The notes beneath the pieces were generated by a model. It had not been told where the DNA came from, made no database searches, and was given only the letters and a program-made list of their open reading frames with translations. Source: Bacteroidales bacterium (GTDB lineage: Bacteria; Bacteroidota; Bacteroidia; Bacteroidales; VadinHA17). Taken from it: a stretch of DNA of 57,112 bases. Of the stretch, positions 20,821 to 29,980 are shown in pieces. The stretch's first letter is position 1. Every line of letters starts with the position of its first letter. A program made the position numbers and the translations under genes. The stretch spans positions 1-57,112 of the forward strand of contig JAIPBU010000025.1 in assembly GCA_021738535.1 (NCBI GenBank), read 5' to 3'.

Positions 20821-21591
20821 CTACAGGTTGATGTCCATCTCTTTGCAGTAATCGTATCCCGCTTTAAAAATTTCGTCAGCCTTGCTGGCATCAAGTATTT
20901 CAAATTTATCAAGTTCCGGGGGCTCAATAAAAAGGTCACATTTTTCCTCAACTCCTTTAATTGTCGAGTTAACAGTGAGGTGAAATGTACGGGCCGATAA
21001 TTGAATGAGGTTCTTTAATTTGTCAGTTTTGTTAATCGGACTGACATTTACTGCAATAATCTTTTTGCATTTATCCTGCAATGGATCAACAGGCAGGTTA
21101 TCAAATAAACCACCGTCGGAATATAACATATCATCAATTTTTACCGGGGCAAAAAGAACAGGTATAGATGCTGAGGCCTGCACTATTTCAACTAGAGGAC
21201 CTTTATCAAAATATTTAACCTCCCCGTTAATAATATCACTTACTGCTGCAATAAATGGTATCTCAAGATCTTCAATCTTATCGGGTTCAATATGCTCTGA
21301 CAGGCTCTTACGAAGTTTATCAAGGTTCAGAAGCCCTGTCCTGGGTATTTTTACCTGGACAAAATCAATCAATCGTTTTTTCTTGATCAGTTCAAATACT
21401 TCATCAGGTGATTTACCTGATGCAATATATACTCCTGCAATGGCTCCGGCGCTTGTACCGGAGATAATGTCAGGCTTTATGCCTTTTTCTTCAAGGGCTT
21501 TTAATACACCCAGGTGGGCAAAGCCGCGTACACCACCCCCGCTGAGAGCGATGCCGGTTTTGTACTTCTTTTTACCAAATAGAGTTGCCAT
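20821..21591 (-). CDS. Patatin-like phospholipase
   Basis: 256 residues. Oxyanion loop GGGVRGFAHLG (18-28), nucleophile GTSAG (Ser47), and catalytic Asp159 in YSDGG complete the Ser-Asp dyad of the patatin (RssA-like) family. No signal peptide, so it acts on lipids from the cytoplasmic side. It lies 21 bases downstream of the membrane protein gene on the same strand, so the two are probably cotranscribed. Confidence 0.92.
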   Translation of the reverse strand: MATLFGKKKYKTGIALSGGGVRGFAHLGVLKALEEKGIKPDIISGTSAGAIAGVYIASGKSPDEVFELIKKKRLIDFVQVKIPRTGLLNLDKLRKSLSEHIEPDKIEDLEIPFIAAVSDIINGEVKYFDKGPLVEIVQASASIPVLFAPVKIDDMLYSDGGLFDNLPVDPLQDKCKKIIAVNVSPINKTDKLKNLIQLSARTFHLTVNSTIKGVEEKCDLFIEPPELDKFEILDASKADEIFKAGYDYCKEMDINL

Positions 21592-21612
21592 TTTATATAG
21601 TTATTTTTTTTG

Positions 21613-22425
21613 TCATCCCTTTTTCAAAGCCCTCATAAATGACCATAAGAATACCATACTGATCAGTGATATTATTATGAATATTATTGCAATCGACATA
21701 TCCTCGCTTATACCTCTGACCTTGGTCATTATTACCATAGCGGCGAGTGCAATCGTAAGCACAATCATAAATACCAGGGCAACGGGTGCAAGTATATAGC
21801 CTAGATTGTGTTTTTTCAGAAGTAAGACCGCTGTGATTACCAGGCCCGGAAGAGCGAAAGCTATATCAATAACATGAACCGGATTTACAAGAAGGTCATA
21901 ATCTGATACGGTTGAGGGTATTGTGTTATTCAATATAGGAGGGACTACATCCTTCAACCATAACAGGTAGAACATGGCAGCAATAATTATCAACAAGATT
22001 GCCAGTCCCCTGTTAGGCGTTTTGGTGACAAACCATGATTTCACATCCCTTCGGCTGATATTATACATAAAGAAAATAAACAGATAAGCGGATGACCCCA
22101 GCGTTAAGCAATAAACCAGGAACATAAGATTGAAATGGACCCCGAAACTGTATATTATAAATGAATACATAACGTAAAATACCAGTCCTCCAAACAATAA
22201 TGTAGCCGTCTTATTACCTTTCCTCATATAAACAAGACTGATAATTATTGCAGGAACAACAAGGAATAGATCAACCATGTCCTGTCCTGCCCCCTGGGCT
22301 GCCATTGATGGCACTTCCCGGGCATAGGTAATATCCACAAAAGCGCCGAAGAATGAGGCTATTGAAAGAAAAACAAGCATTAACCATGTTAAAATTGTAA
22401 TGGTGCGCAAATGATTTGTTGCCAT
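21613..22425 (-). CDS. Multi-pass membrane protein, unrecognised family
   Basis: 270 residues with about seven hydrophobic helices (for example around residues 10-28, 48-66, 75-95, 98-120, 140-158, 190-212 and 215-262). I do not recognise a family motif. The first loop carries EVPSMAAQGAGQDMVDL. It precedes the patatin gene by 21 bases on the same strand, suggesting an operon. A lipid or sensory role is guesswork. Confidence 0.65.
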   Translation of the reverse strand: MATNHLRTITILTWLMLVFLSIASFFGAFVDITYAREVPSMAAQGAGQDMVDLFLVVPAIIISLVYMRKGNKTATLLFGGLVFYVMYSFIIYSFGVHFNLMFLVYCLTLGSSAYLFIFFMYNISRRDVKSWFVTKTPNRGLAILLIIIAAMFYLLWLKDVVPPILNNTIPSTVSDYDLLVNPVHVIDIAFALPGLVITAVLLLKKHNLGYILAPVALVFMIVLTIALAAMVIMTKVRGISEDMSIAIIFIIISLISMVFLWSFMRALKKG

Positions 22426-22532
22426 TTGGGTAGGAATTATGATTGTGTTTTAGTGCTAAAGATAAATATAATTTCTTCAGCAAGACTAATGATAATCTGT
22501 GTAATCTTAAACAATCAGCGAAATCATGTCCC

Positions 22533-23408
22533 TTAACATTCTTCAAATACGCATTCTTCTCCTTCTGCTTCAAATTCAATGGTTGCATGCCGGATACCGA
22601 AATCTTCGCAGGTGCTCCTGATTTTGGTCTTAATGACATTCTGAAAAGAATCGCTTGTGTCTCCAGGTAATACTGCATGCATAGTGAGTATGTTATTCTC
22701 ACCGTCAAGCGACCAGAGGTGCAGGTCGTGGATTGATAAAATACCTTCTGTCTTAAGCAGTTCATTCTCCAGCTTGTCTATATCAATGTCCCTTGGAGCT
22801 TCCTGCAGAAGTATCCTGAAAGTCTTTTTTAGATTTTTATAAACATTAAACAATACCCAGATGGTTATTCCAATTGACAGGAGGGGATCTAGGACTGGTG
22901 CATCAACAAAGATCATAATGATGCTGACAATAAGTACGGCTATCCAGCCTAATACATCCTCAAGCATATGGATATATACTGCTTTCTCATTCAGTGTGGT
23001 ACCTTTCCTCAGCCTTAGCACTGCTATACCATTAACAATAATACCCAGCACAGCCAGGAGCATCATTCCTTTCGCATTCACCTCGTCAGGAGCAAAAATC
23101 CTGGATACACTTTCTCTGATAACAAAGACAGAACCCACAAGGAGCATTACAGATATAATAATTGCACCCAGCAGGGAAAACCGCTTATATCCGTATGTAT
23201 ATTTTTTATCGCTTCCCCTGTTTGATACTTTCTGCAGGTACCATGCAGCAGCCAGGGAGATTGTATCTCCCAGGTCATGAAGAGCATCTGATATTATGGC
23301 TATACTATTGGTCAGTAAACCTCCTGCTATCTCAATAATTGTAAACACAAGGTTTAGAAAGAAGGCCAGGGAAATATGACGAGTGTTATTTTGCTTTACC
23401 TGATGCAT
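22533..23408 (-). CDS. Cation diffusion facilitator (CzcD/ZitB-type efflux)
   Basis: About 291 residues from the ATG at 23408 (an upstream TTG adds 7 residues). Six transmembrane helices. The metal site in helix 2 reads SDALHDLGD and the helix 5 partner site HMLEDVLGW; the C-terminal cytoplasmic domain has SIHDLHLWSLDG, which is shared by zinc/cadmium/cobalt exporters. It expels divalent metal in exchange for protons. It stands alone; the ion cannot be assigned beyond zinc-like. Confidence 0.93.
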   Translation of the reverse strand: MHQVKQNNTRHISLAFFLNLVFTIIEIAGGLLTNSIAIISDALHDLGDTISLAAAWYLQKVSNRGSDKKYTYGYKRFSLLGAIIISVMLLVGSVFVIRESVSRIFAPDEVNAKGMMLLAVLGIIVNGIAVLRLRKGTTLNEKAVYIHMLEDVLGWIAVLIVSIIMIFVDAPVLDPLLSIGITIWVLFNVYKNLKKTFRILLQEAPRDIDIDKLENELLKTEGILSIHDLHLWSLDGENNILTMHAVLPGDTSDSFQNVIKTKIRSTCEDFGIRHATIEFEAEGEECVFEEC

Positions 23409-23473
23409 GCACTGTTTTCTTAAGGGCAAAGATAGTTTAAAATAGTAACAAGGTCTATGTTGATATTGTTGAG

Positions 23474-23505
23474 GAGGTTTAGAGGTTTAGAGGTTTAGAG
23501 GTTTA
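23474..23505. repeat. 8-bp tandem repeat, unit gaggttta, four copies
   Basis: Four perfect contiguous copies with a degenerate fifth, in the spacer between the DUF4180 gene and the cation efflux gene. Confidence 0.9.
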
Positions 23506-23539
23506 GTGGTTAAATAACCTTAGCCTCCTTCCTAAACAA

Positions 23540-23902
23540 CTAACAACCTGACAACTTATTAATTGCTTCCTCTCTTCCAGGCAGGAACAATATCCTTCCT
23601 GCCTTGTTGCTTTCAAAAATAAAATCCCTCAGGCTTTTACTGCTTACATTTGAGAAGTCACCTATAATTGCCAGGCGGACATTATATGTTGAAAATTTCT
23701 GCAGGATTTCACCTGCTATTCCTGTCTTAAGATCAAAGAACTCAGGGATGATGTTCTCTTTCCTGATAATAATGTTCCTTGCACCCTGGTAATTGCAATC
23801 TGCCATCAAATCAAGTGCATCATGGACCTCAGTTATAATTATTTCATCAGACTTTATCTCTGCAATATCAGTCTTTTCAGTTTTGATGATATTTATTTCC
23901 AT
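23540..23902 (-). CDS. DUF4180 family protein
   Basis: 120 residues. The chain resembles DUF4180 in length and layout: an N-terminal strand region, a central VHDALDLMADCNYQGARNI, a FFDLKTGIAGEILQKFSTY segment and a C-terminal SLRDFIFESNKAGRILFLP. Function of the family is not established. It lies 46 bases downstream of the glycosyltransferase gene on the same strand. Confidence 0.85.
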   Translation of the reverse strand: MEINIIKTEKTDIAEIKSDEIIITEVHDALDLMADCNYQGARNIIIRKENIIPEFFDLKTGIAGEILQKFSTYNVRLAIIGDFSNVSSKSLRDFIFESNKAGRILFLPGREEAINKLSGC

Positions 23903-23948
23903 TGTTCAATTTTCAAGGCATGTTTTTGTCATTTCATATCTTGAATCG

Positions 23949-25532
23949 CTAATCGATATTCTTCATTCCCTGCCCCCTGCTCCCTGCTCCCTGCCCCCTG
24001 CTCCCTGCTCCCTGCTCAAGATCAAATATACTAATTCCTTTCCCGGTATAAACTAACTTTCCTGTTTGATATCCTTTTTCAAGTACTAAACTGTCTTTCG
24101 TTACCAGTACCAGGTATTCAGCACCTTCTTCCACAAGCGACTCTATCCTTTCAATACTGATCTGCTCCGGTCGCTCAATATTCCACCCCATACGATTCAG
24201 CATCAGCAATCCTCCATTCTGAGTTAGGTCCGGCGCGACAATCACTTTAGCATTAACCGGAATGCCCAGCGAATCAAGACCGGGTTCATTAGCCTGTATT
24301 ACAAGTCCTGTCCTGGAGTAATCATCCATTGCTGCATCATACCTTGAACGTAGCTTTTTCCCTGAATAGTTTATGCCCCAGGCAATAATTATGAAAACTA
24401 ACGATTTGATAATAATATCAACCTGTCGGGTGGGTTTTAGGTTTTTCAGGGTTTTGAAAGCATTAATAAAGAGAAGAATTATCAGGGGGAAGAAGGTAAT
24501 AAAATAGTAATCATGGTCTTTGAATTGTGAGTAGAACAGTATGAAAAATGCCAGGTTGCCGGCAAAAAGAATAAGGGTGAGTAATAATAAAAACCGGTCT
24601 GATCTTTTGAATAAAAGTACCTGGAAAGCAACAATACCAAAAATCAGGTGAAAAACCGGCCTCGCAAAATAGCTACTGTACCAGTAATTGGTAAAATGAT
24701 CCCATACTATTGCAATTTCTTCCCTGCTGATATTCCATATAGGCATTGCAGTGGTGTTGAAGGATGTTGACTCATAAGCATTATTATACTTTATCATATA
24801 TATATTCCATGACGCAACCAGTATAACTGAAAATATGCCTGACAAAATTATCGGGTAATTAAGACTTTTCCTGTAACCTTCTTTTTTTAACAGGGGAATT
24901 AGCAGGTATAATACTAACACAGCAAGAGGATTTACCAGGTATGTAACCTTTATCAGGCTGCCGAGTGTAAAAAATACAAAAGCTGTGTAAAGGTTGTTTT
25001 GCTTGTTTTTGAGGTAGTACCTGAAAAAGAAGTACCATCCAATCATTATAAAGCCAAAGGCACCGGAATCGGGGAGGTAGTTGAGTGAGTAATAATTGAA
25101 AACTGTTGAAGTAAAAAGAACCAGGGCGATCAATGCTGATAAAAGCCGGTCTTTAAGTAAAAGAACTGAAAGTTTATAGATGCAGATTACACCTGTAATT
25201 GTTACCAGGTAGTTCAGTATTTTAAGTACAGCGAAGTTCTGACCTGTTACCAGGTAAACCAGCGATGTTATATAATATAGAACCGGAAATTCACAGGCAG
25301 CATGACCGTCAATATTTTTAAGATTGTAGAGCCCGGGTTTAAAGAACTCAAATCCCTCCCTGAAGTAAATACCCGCAAATGACAGGCTATCTGTTTGTCG
25401 CATAAAATGAATGCCCAGCGGACCACTGAATATCACTTCATCCAATCCAAGATAAAAGAAAAGCACTGTAAATATTAATACAGCTATTGCTATCTCAATT
25501 ATTAATGAATATTTACCTGTATAAGTTTTCAA
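23949..25532 (-). CDS. GT39-like membrane glycosyltransferase
   Basis: 527 residues with around twelve transmembrane helices and an early loop (residues 40-80, IHFMRQTDSLSFAGIY) with the acidic/aromatic pattern of polyprenyl-phosphate-sugar-dependent (PMT/ArnT-like, GT39) transferases. The first codon is TTG with no in-frame ATG nearby. The last 20 or so residues are two copies of a GAGSRGQ unit coded by a 7-bp repeat and are probably not part of the functional fold. Likely transfers a sugar from a lipid carrier in the envelope; acceptor unknown. Confidence 0.75.
   Translation of the reverse strand: MKTYTGKYSLIIEIAIAVLIFTVLFFYLGLDEVIFSGPLGIHFMRQTDSLSFAGIYFREGFEFFKPGLYNLKNIDGHAACEFPVLYYITSLVYLVTGQNFAVLKILNYLVTITGVICIYKLSVLLLKDRLLSALIALVLFTSTVFNYYSLNYLPDSGAFGFIMIGWYFFFRYYLKNKQNNLYTAFVFFTLGSLIKVTYLVNPLAVLVLYLLIPLLKKEGYRKSLNYPIILSGIFSVILVASWNIYMIKYNNAYESTSFNTTAMPIWNISREEIAIVWDHFTNYWYSSYFARPVFHLIFGIVAFQVLLFKRSDRFLLLLTLILFAGNLAFFILFYSQFKDHDYYFITFFPLIILLFINAFKTLKNLKPTRQVDIIIKSLVFIIIAWGINYSGKKLRSRYDAAMDDYSRTGLVIQANEPGLDSLGIPVNAKVIVAPDLTQNGGLLMLNRMGWNIERPEQISIERIESLVEEGAEYLVLVTKDSLVLEKGYQTGKLVYTGKGISIFDLEQGAGSRGQGAGSRGQGMKNID
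23967..24015. repeat. 7-bp tandem repeat (tccctgc/cccctgc), seven copies
   Basis: Seven contiguous heptamers of two variants lie inside the 3' end of the glycosyltransferase gene. Three units equal 21 bp, so only changes by multiples of three keep the frame. Confidence 0.9.
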
Positions 25533-25564
25533 AGCGTCTTAGCTTGTATGCTGAGACCGAAGAT

Positions 25565-25700
25565 ATCAATAATCCAGTATTCCAGCAATCCAGGAATCTA
25601 TTGTTCCAATACTTAGAGATCCTTCGCTTGCTTCGACACTTCGGCTTCGCTCAGTACAGGCAAGCTCAGCACAAGACGCTCAGGATGACAAAAATCCAAT
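25565..25700. repeat. Spacer of degenerate attcca words and a dispersed element
   Basis: The gap between two leftward genes contains repeated ccag/attcca words and then a sequence running agatccttcgcttgcttcg to caggatgacaaaa. The words gtcatcctgag and gcgaaggatct return on the opposite strand at 39820-39846. This suggests a short intergenic repeat family. No gene is seen in it. Confidence 0.6.
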
Positions 25701-25728
25701 ATTCCTTATCCAGGCAGGCTGTATGTTT

Positions 25729-27129
25729 TTATATTTCAATTATCTCTCCCTGGTCGGGCATTGATATATTTTTAAAATGCCTGCTTCCCAGGTAAGTTTT
25801 ATATTTATTCTGTGCTTCCCTGTCGCCATGAACAAGAATTGTTTTCTTGAGTTCTGCAGTGTCCTGGCAGGATATGAAATCGGCCATCTCCTTATAATCG
25901 CCGTGACCACTGAATGAATCGATTCGTTCAATGTCAGCTCGGACTTCATGACGCTGACCATGTATTGATATTTCTTTATCACCTCTAAGTATCCGTGCAC
26001 CCAGGGTGTGAGGTGCACAATATCCAACGGCAAGGACTGTATTGGCCGGGTTTGAGATATTATTTGCGAGGTGGTGTTTTACCCTGCCGGCTTCCATCAT
26101 ACCCGATGCAGATATTATAACCATCGGCTCTTTCATGGTATTGAGCCTTTTGGAATCTTCTGCTCGTTTGATATAATAGAGACTGTTAAAACCGAACGGA
26201 TCGGGGTCATCCTGCATAACTTTGATTATATCATCGTTAAAGCATTCAGGGTGTAACCTGAATATTTCGGTGGCATTAACGGCGAGTGGACTGTCTACAT
26301 AAATCTTAACCCTTGGTAGTTTTTTCTCATTGAAGAAATTATTCAGTGAATAGACAATATCCTGTGTTCTTCCAATACTGAAAGAGGGTATTATAAGCTT
26401 GCCTCTTTTTTCAACGCAGGTTCTGTGTATAACATTGAGTAATTCATTCTCAGCGTTTATCTGATCCTTATGGAGCCTGTCGCCGTATGTTGATTCTGTG
26501 ATCAGGTAGTCAGCCTGTGGAAAAGGTTTGGGAGGAGCCAGTATGCGGTTAACAGGCCTGCCTATGTCCCCGGTATATGCTATTGTCACCGTTTCACCGT
26601 TTTCCCTGATACTGATTGTGGCGACAGCACCTCCCAGCATATGACCGGTGTGAGTGAATTTGACCGTTATTGATTCGTCAATAAAGAATTTGCGGTTGTA
26701 TGAAACACCGATAAAAACTTCCATGCACTTAACGGCATCTATGCGTTCATATATCGGATCAACCGGAGGCAGGCCTTTTCTTGCTCTTTTCTTGTTGAAT
26801 GTATAGGTGTCATGTTCCTGTATATGACCTGAATCTGCCAGCATGATAGAGCACAGATCCCGTGTGGCACTGGTACATACCACTGATCCCCTGAACCCAC
26901 GTTTGTAGACATAGGGTATAAGTCCGCTGTGATCAATATGTGCATGAGAGAGAATGATATGATCAATATCAGAAGGTTCAAAACCAAGATTGCGGTTTTT
27001 TTTGTCTGTATCCAGTCCTTTTCCCTGGAACATACCACAGTCGAGAAGTATTTTTTTGCCTTTATTTGTTGTTATAAGATGTTTGCTTCCTGTAACTTCA
27101 CCAGCAGCTCCGAGAAATTGTATTTTCAT
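25729..27129 (-). CDS. Beta-CASP metallo-beta-lactamase RNA-processing nuclease
   Basis: 466 residues. Metal-binding HAHIDH (62-67), further ligands in FTHTGHMLGG and AYTGDIGRP, then the beta-CASP insert and the RNA-specificity end with ASGMMEAGRVKHH and IDSFSGHGDYKE plus VHGDREA. This is the CPSF/YSH1-like type, acting as RNA endo/exonuclease in the cytoplasm. A -7-like TATTTTTG is at 27146-27153 on this strand, 17 bases before the ATG; its -33 partner is not clear. Divergent from the amidohydrolase gene. Confidence 0.92.
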   Translation of the reverse strand: MKIQFLGAAGEVTGSKHLITTNKGKKILLDCGMFQGKGLDTDKKNRNLGFEPSDIDHIILSHAHIDHSGLIPYVYKRGFRGSVVCTSATRDLCSIMLADSGHIQEHDTYTFNKKRARKGLPPVDPIYERIDAVKCMEVFIGVSYNRKFFIDESITVKFTHTGHMLGGAVATISIRENGETVTIAYTGDIGRPVNRILAPPKPFPQADYLITESTYGDRLHKDQINAENELLNVIHRTCVEKRGKLIIPSFSIGRTQDIVYSLNNFFNEKKLPRVKIYVDSPLAVNATEIFRLHPECFNDDIIKVMQDDPDPFGFNSLYYIKRAEDSKRLNTMKEPMVIISASGMMEAGRVKHHLANNISNPANTVLAVGYCAPHTLGARILRGDKEISIHGQRHEVRADIERIDSFSGHGDYKEMADFISCQDTAELKKTILVHGDREAQNKYKTYLGSRHFKNISMPDQGEIIEI

Positions 27130-27202
27130 ATGCTTGCTTTTTACCCAAAAATAGTAATTAATTTATCAGCAATGATTCAAAAACAATTTATATTTTGTGT
27201 GA

Positions 27203-28012
27203 ATGTTAATAGATAGCCATACACATATAGGATGCATAGACTATAAGGTCGGGAAAAATAAGGTCTTTACTCTTGCGGGAGAGGATCTTATTGCAGCCAT
27301 GAAGAAATATTCAGTAGATTATGCACTTGTCTCAAGTATCGAGGGAGCTGAATTTGACACGAATGGCAGATTGGCCCCCGTTGATAAACAGGTCCCCCAG
27401 TTACAGTCTTTTAAGAATCTGTTACAATTTATCCGGAACAATGGAGATTCCCTGAAGGCCTTACTATGGATAAAACCATATACAGAAAAGACCACGGCAG
27501 CCCTTGAAGAATTCATCACAGAAAACAGGAAATATATTGCAGGCTTCAAGATGCACCCTTCACTTTCGAGGATTAAGTTTACTGATCACCGTTTCCGGCC
27601 ATATCTGGATCTGGCTCGCAGGTTTGCTATGCCTGTACAGGTCCATACGGAAAACGACGGGTTCTCTAATGCAGAATATGTTGCTGATATAGCATGTGTC
27701 TATACTGATATCGATTTTGTAGTGGTCCATATGGGTCTTAACACAGACAATAAGGAAGCTATTGATATTATCCGTAATCATGATAATATTTATGGAGACA
27801 CCTGTGAGGTTAAACATGAAAATGTGATCCGGGCAATTGAAGAATGTGGTTCGCAGAAAATCCTTTTCGGAACCGATGCCGTGGTACATGGCATTGATAC
27901 CTACGTAAGGTACTTGCCACTGATAAAGCTAATTCGCAAAACTTTTTCAAAAGAAGAAGCAGATAATGTTTTGCTTAAGAACAGCCAAAGGTTATTTAAG
28001 GTTAATTTATAA
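27203..28012 (+). CDS. Amidohydrolase-family metal-dependent hydrolase
   Basis: 269 residues of the TIM-barrel amidohydrolase superfamily: N-terminal metal pair DSHTHIG (His6, His8), then KMHPS, PVQVHTE, VVHMGL and the terminal Asp in LFGTDAVVHG. Related to amidohydrolase-2 decarboxylase/TatD-like hydrolases. ATG start, single gene. The substrate is not predictable. Confidence 0.85.
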   Translation: MLIDSHTHIGCIDYKVGKNKVFTLAGEDLIAAMKKYSVDYALVSSIEGAEFDTNGRLAPVDKQVPQLQSFKNLLQFIRNNGDSLKALLWIKPYTEKTTAALEEFITENRKYIAGFKMHPSLSRIKFTDHRFRPYLDLARRFAMPVQVHTENDGFSNAEYVADIACVYTDIDFVVVHMGLNTDNKEAIDIIRNHDNIYGDTCEVKHENVIRAIEECGSQKILFGTDAVVHGIDTYVRYLPLIKLIRKTFSKEEADNVLLKNSQRLFKVNL

Positions 28013-28061
28013 ATGGTTTAACTGATTCATTAAAAGCTCTTTCTGTGGAATTCAGAGGATT

Positions 28062-29030
28062 TTATTTATCAAGACTGTAAATATCTGCTTCTGCAGCCAG
28101 GGTGCCAAAGCTGGCCCAGGTACCATTTTTCAGGATATTGCTGAATATTTGCTTTGCGCGGGCTATGTCTCCGTTGTAGTAATACCAGTTCCCAATACCG
28201 TAGGCAGTGGCATCATTCATATATTCAACATCCTGGTTATCGCCTTTCAGTTCATCTTCCGTTATTTCTCCCTTGTAGAAAAGTAACAGGTTATGATAGG
28301 CCATGTTCTCAAAAACATCCATTTCATTGTTGATAGGTTCGAGTATTTTTTCTGCTTCCTCAGAATTTCCGAGTCTCCTGTTGATCATATAAACCCAGTT
28401 AGCTGCGGCAACATGCATGTCAGGATTCGTGGAAGCATCCAGGCTTTTCTGAAATCCTTGCAGGGCTTCCTGCATATTTCCTTTAAGATAATGTGCCAGA
28501 CCGAGGTGGTACCATATATTTGTTTTCAGTGATGAAACCGGTGTGTTCCGGACATTGGGTATCCCGTCGGGTTCAATAATATCAGGTTTTCCTTCAATCA
28601 TTTCAGCTGCTTTTGTGAGATCTTTGATTGCTTTATCGAATTCCCTGATGCTTATATACCGGTGTCCCCTGTGGCGGAACATCCTGGCATCTTCGGGAAA
28701 TTTTTCAATGCCTTCAGTATATATATCAATTGCCTTTTTGTAATCACCAAGGTAGGCTGTTCTTCTGCCGTACCAGATTATAGCATCTGCATCGTCCGGA
28801 TTATCCTGGTATTCATCTTTGGCCTCCAAATAGTTTGCTATTATTAAGGAATCTTTTTCAGGATCAGGCTGCTCACTTAGCAGTTTTTCTCCAGGCAGTG
28901 ATGTCCCCTGGATCGTGTCAATACTTACCTTATTATATTCAGCTGATCTGTCTTTTTGCAAATTGCCATTATTGCAAGCGGTTACTAGTAAAGATATCAT
29001 CAGGAGGTGAAAAAGGACCGGTCTTTTCAT
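28062..29030 (-). CDS. TPR lipoprotein
   Basis: 322 residues. A signal peptide with lipobox LLVTAC makes it a predicted lipoprotein. About six TPR-like units follow (AIDIYTEGIEKFPEDARMFR, AIKDLTKAAEMIEG, YLKGNMQEALQGFQKSL, and others). Stand-alone gene, convergent with the amidohydrolase. A scaffold or binding role is likely but not defined. Confidence 0.85.
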   Translation of the reverse strand: MKRPVLFHLLMISLLVTACNNGNLQKDRSAEYNKVSIDTIQGTSLPGEKLLSEQPDPEKDSLIIANYLEAKDEYQDNPDDADAIIWYGRRTAYLGDYKKAIDIYTEGIEKFPEDARMFRHRGHRYISIREFDKAIKDLTKAAEMIEGKPDIIEPDGIPNVRNTPVSSLKTNIWYHLGLAHYLKGNMQEALQGFQKSLDASTNPDMHVAAANWVYMINRRLGNSEEAEKILEPINNEMDVFENMAYHNLLLFYKGEITEDELKGDNQDVEYMNDATAYGIGNWYYYNGDIARAKQIFSNILKNGTWASFGTLAAEADIYSLDK

Positions 29031-29105
29031 TATTGATAGTTTTTGGGTTGTTTTTCCAGTACTAAAAGTATTAAAAATAATTGACCTGGTGGGGCAGGGG
29101 GTGTG

Positions 29106-29205
29106 GCAGCCGTGATCTCCTTAGGGAGGAGCCAGACAGAGCAGAAGACTTGCACCGGAGATTACGTCTGCTCCTTCGTCGCAGCCGTGATCTCCTTAGG
29201 GAGGA
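29106..29205. repeat. Direct repeat pair, 25 bp, 75 bases apart
   Basis: A 25-base word beginning gcagccgtgatctcc occurs at 29106-29130 and again at 29181-29205. On the opposite strand the region shares tctggctcctccctaa with 39699-39713. No credible gene is coded here; the short open frames are repeat products. Confidence 0.85.
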
Positions 29206-29209
29206 AACT

Positions 29210-29343
29210 AAAAGCAACTGAAGCCCCGGGTGCTTCGCACCCTGGTTTTTCTTTTTTGCCTTTCTTACTGAAACAGGTTTCTGACGAACGTCAAAAAAGA
29301 AAAAACCGCTTTGCCTATGGCAAAACGGTCTTCAGTTGCTTTT
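29210..29343. repeat. Nested inverted-repeat element beside tRNA-Pro
   Basis: The ends are a perfect 14-bp inverted repeat (aaaagcaactgaag at 29210-29223 and its complement at 29330-29343). Inside lie a second inverted repeat of G/T-rich tracts (29244-29257 with 29293-29307) and a hairpin (29225-29244) ending in T-runs. It can fold into a long imperfect hairpin in either strand. Confidence 0.75.
29292..29329 (-). terminator. Terminator of tRNA-Pro
   Basis: On the minus strand an 11-bp stem (accgttttgcc with ggcaaagcggt, one G-T pair) with a 3-base loop is followed by a long T-run broken once by C. It begins about 16 bases after the tRNA. Confidence 0.8.
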
Positions 29344-29344
29344 G

Positions 29345-29419
29345 TCGGGATGGGGAGATTTGAACTCCCGGCCCCTCGCCCCCCAGACGAGTACTCTAAC
29401 CGGACTGAGCTACATCCCG
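29345..29419 (-). tRNA. tRNA-Pro (anticodon GGG)
   Basis: A 75-base cloverleaf read on the minus strand: acceptor stem cgggatg/catcccg, D-arm with tagctcagtccggttagagt, anticodon stem ctcgt/gcgag around loop ctggggg giving anticodon GGG, T-arm gggagttcaaatctccc. The discriminator base is A and the CCA is not encoded. Confidence 0.95.
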
Positions 29420-29422
29420 CTC

Positions 29423-29462
29423 CGCCCTCCGAAGCTTTAGCGAAGGAGGGCGCTCTTTTTTA
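29423..29462 (+). terminator. Hairpin with T-run
   Basis: An 8-bp perfect stem (cgccctcc/ggagggcg) around a 14-base loop is followed by tctttttta on the plus strand. It lies just upstream of the tRNA gene in tRNA sense, so it does not end that gene; it may belong to a dispersed repeat. Confidence 0.55.
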
Positions 29463-29485
29463 GCTGCGCAAAAATAGGAAGAAAA

Positions 29486-29548
29486 GTAAAAAGATAAAAG
29501 TAAAAAGTAAAAAGATAAAAGTAAAAAGTAAAAAGATAAAAGTAAAAA
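29486..29548. repeat. 21-bp tandem repeat, three perfect copies
   Basis: Three identical contiguous copies of an A-rich 21-bp unit beginning gtaaaaagataaaa. They lie directly against the truncated end of the glycerate kinase remnant. The remaining spacer 29031-29554 holds only the repeats, the tRNA and hairpins listed here. Confidence 0.95.
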
Positions 29549-29554
29549 GTGATT

Positions 29555-29980
29555 TCACACACCACACACATGCTCACTGCCTTGAACCAATGCATTGCTT
29601 GTGTAAATTTTATTAACCAGTGTCAGGTTTTTTGCCAGGGGGGCAAGTATTCGCGAACTTTTGTCCAGGAACCTGTATCCTAATGCATGGGCAATACCAA
29701 TAGCAGCATCGTTTGTGGCACTCCCGCCAATGAAAAGAATGGTTTTTTCAGCACCCTTTTCAATTGCGTCTCTTATCAGCTCACCTGTGCCCCGGGGGCC
29801 TGAATTCATAATATCAGCTTCACCGCTGACAAGTGAGAATCCGGATGCTTTGGCGAGCTCAATATATGCTGTATTATCTTTTTTATCGAGGAGGTAGTAT
29901 GTGCTTACCTGTCTTCCCATCGGATCTTTTACCCGGGTTTTTACTCTTTCTGCCTTCAAGAAAAGCTTTGAAGTTATCAA
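29555..29980 (-). pseudogene. Glycerate kinase remnant (internal fragment)
   Basis: The open frame of 141 codons covers only the central part of a GlxK-type glycerate kinase, which normally has about 380 residues. Homology begins near 29940 at VKDPMGR and includes TGELIRDAIEKGAEK and the IGGSATNDAA motif, then ends at LTLVNKIY before an unrelated tail and the 21-bp repeats. The first 14 codons are out-of-frame dehydrogenase sequence. Roughly 60 N-terminal and 230 C-terminal residues are missing, so no active enzyme is expected. Confidence 0.8.

Noticed and set aside
29103..29363. Short plus-strand frame over the direct repeats
   Set aside because: Its sequence is the translation of the repeated 25-bp word; the frame is a product of the repeat.
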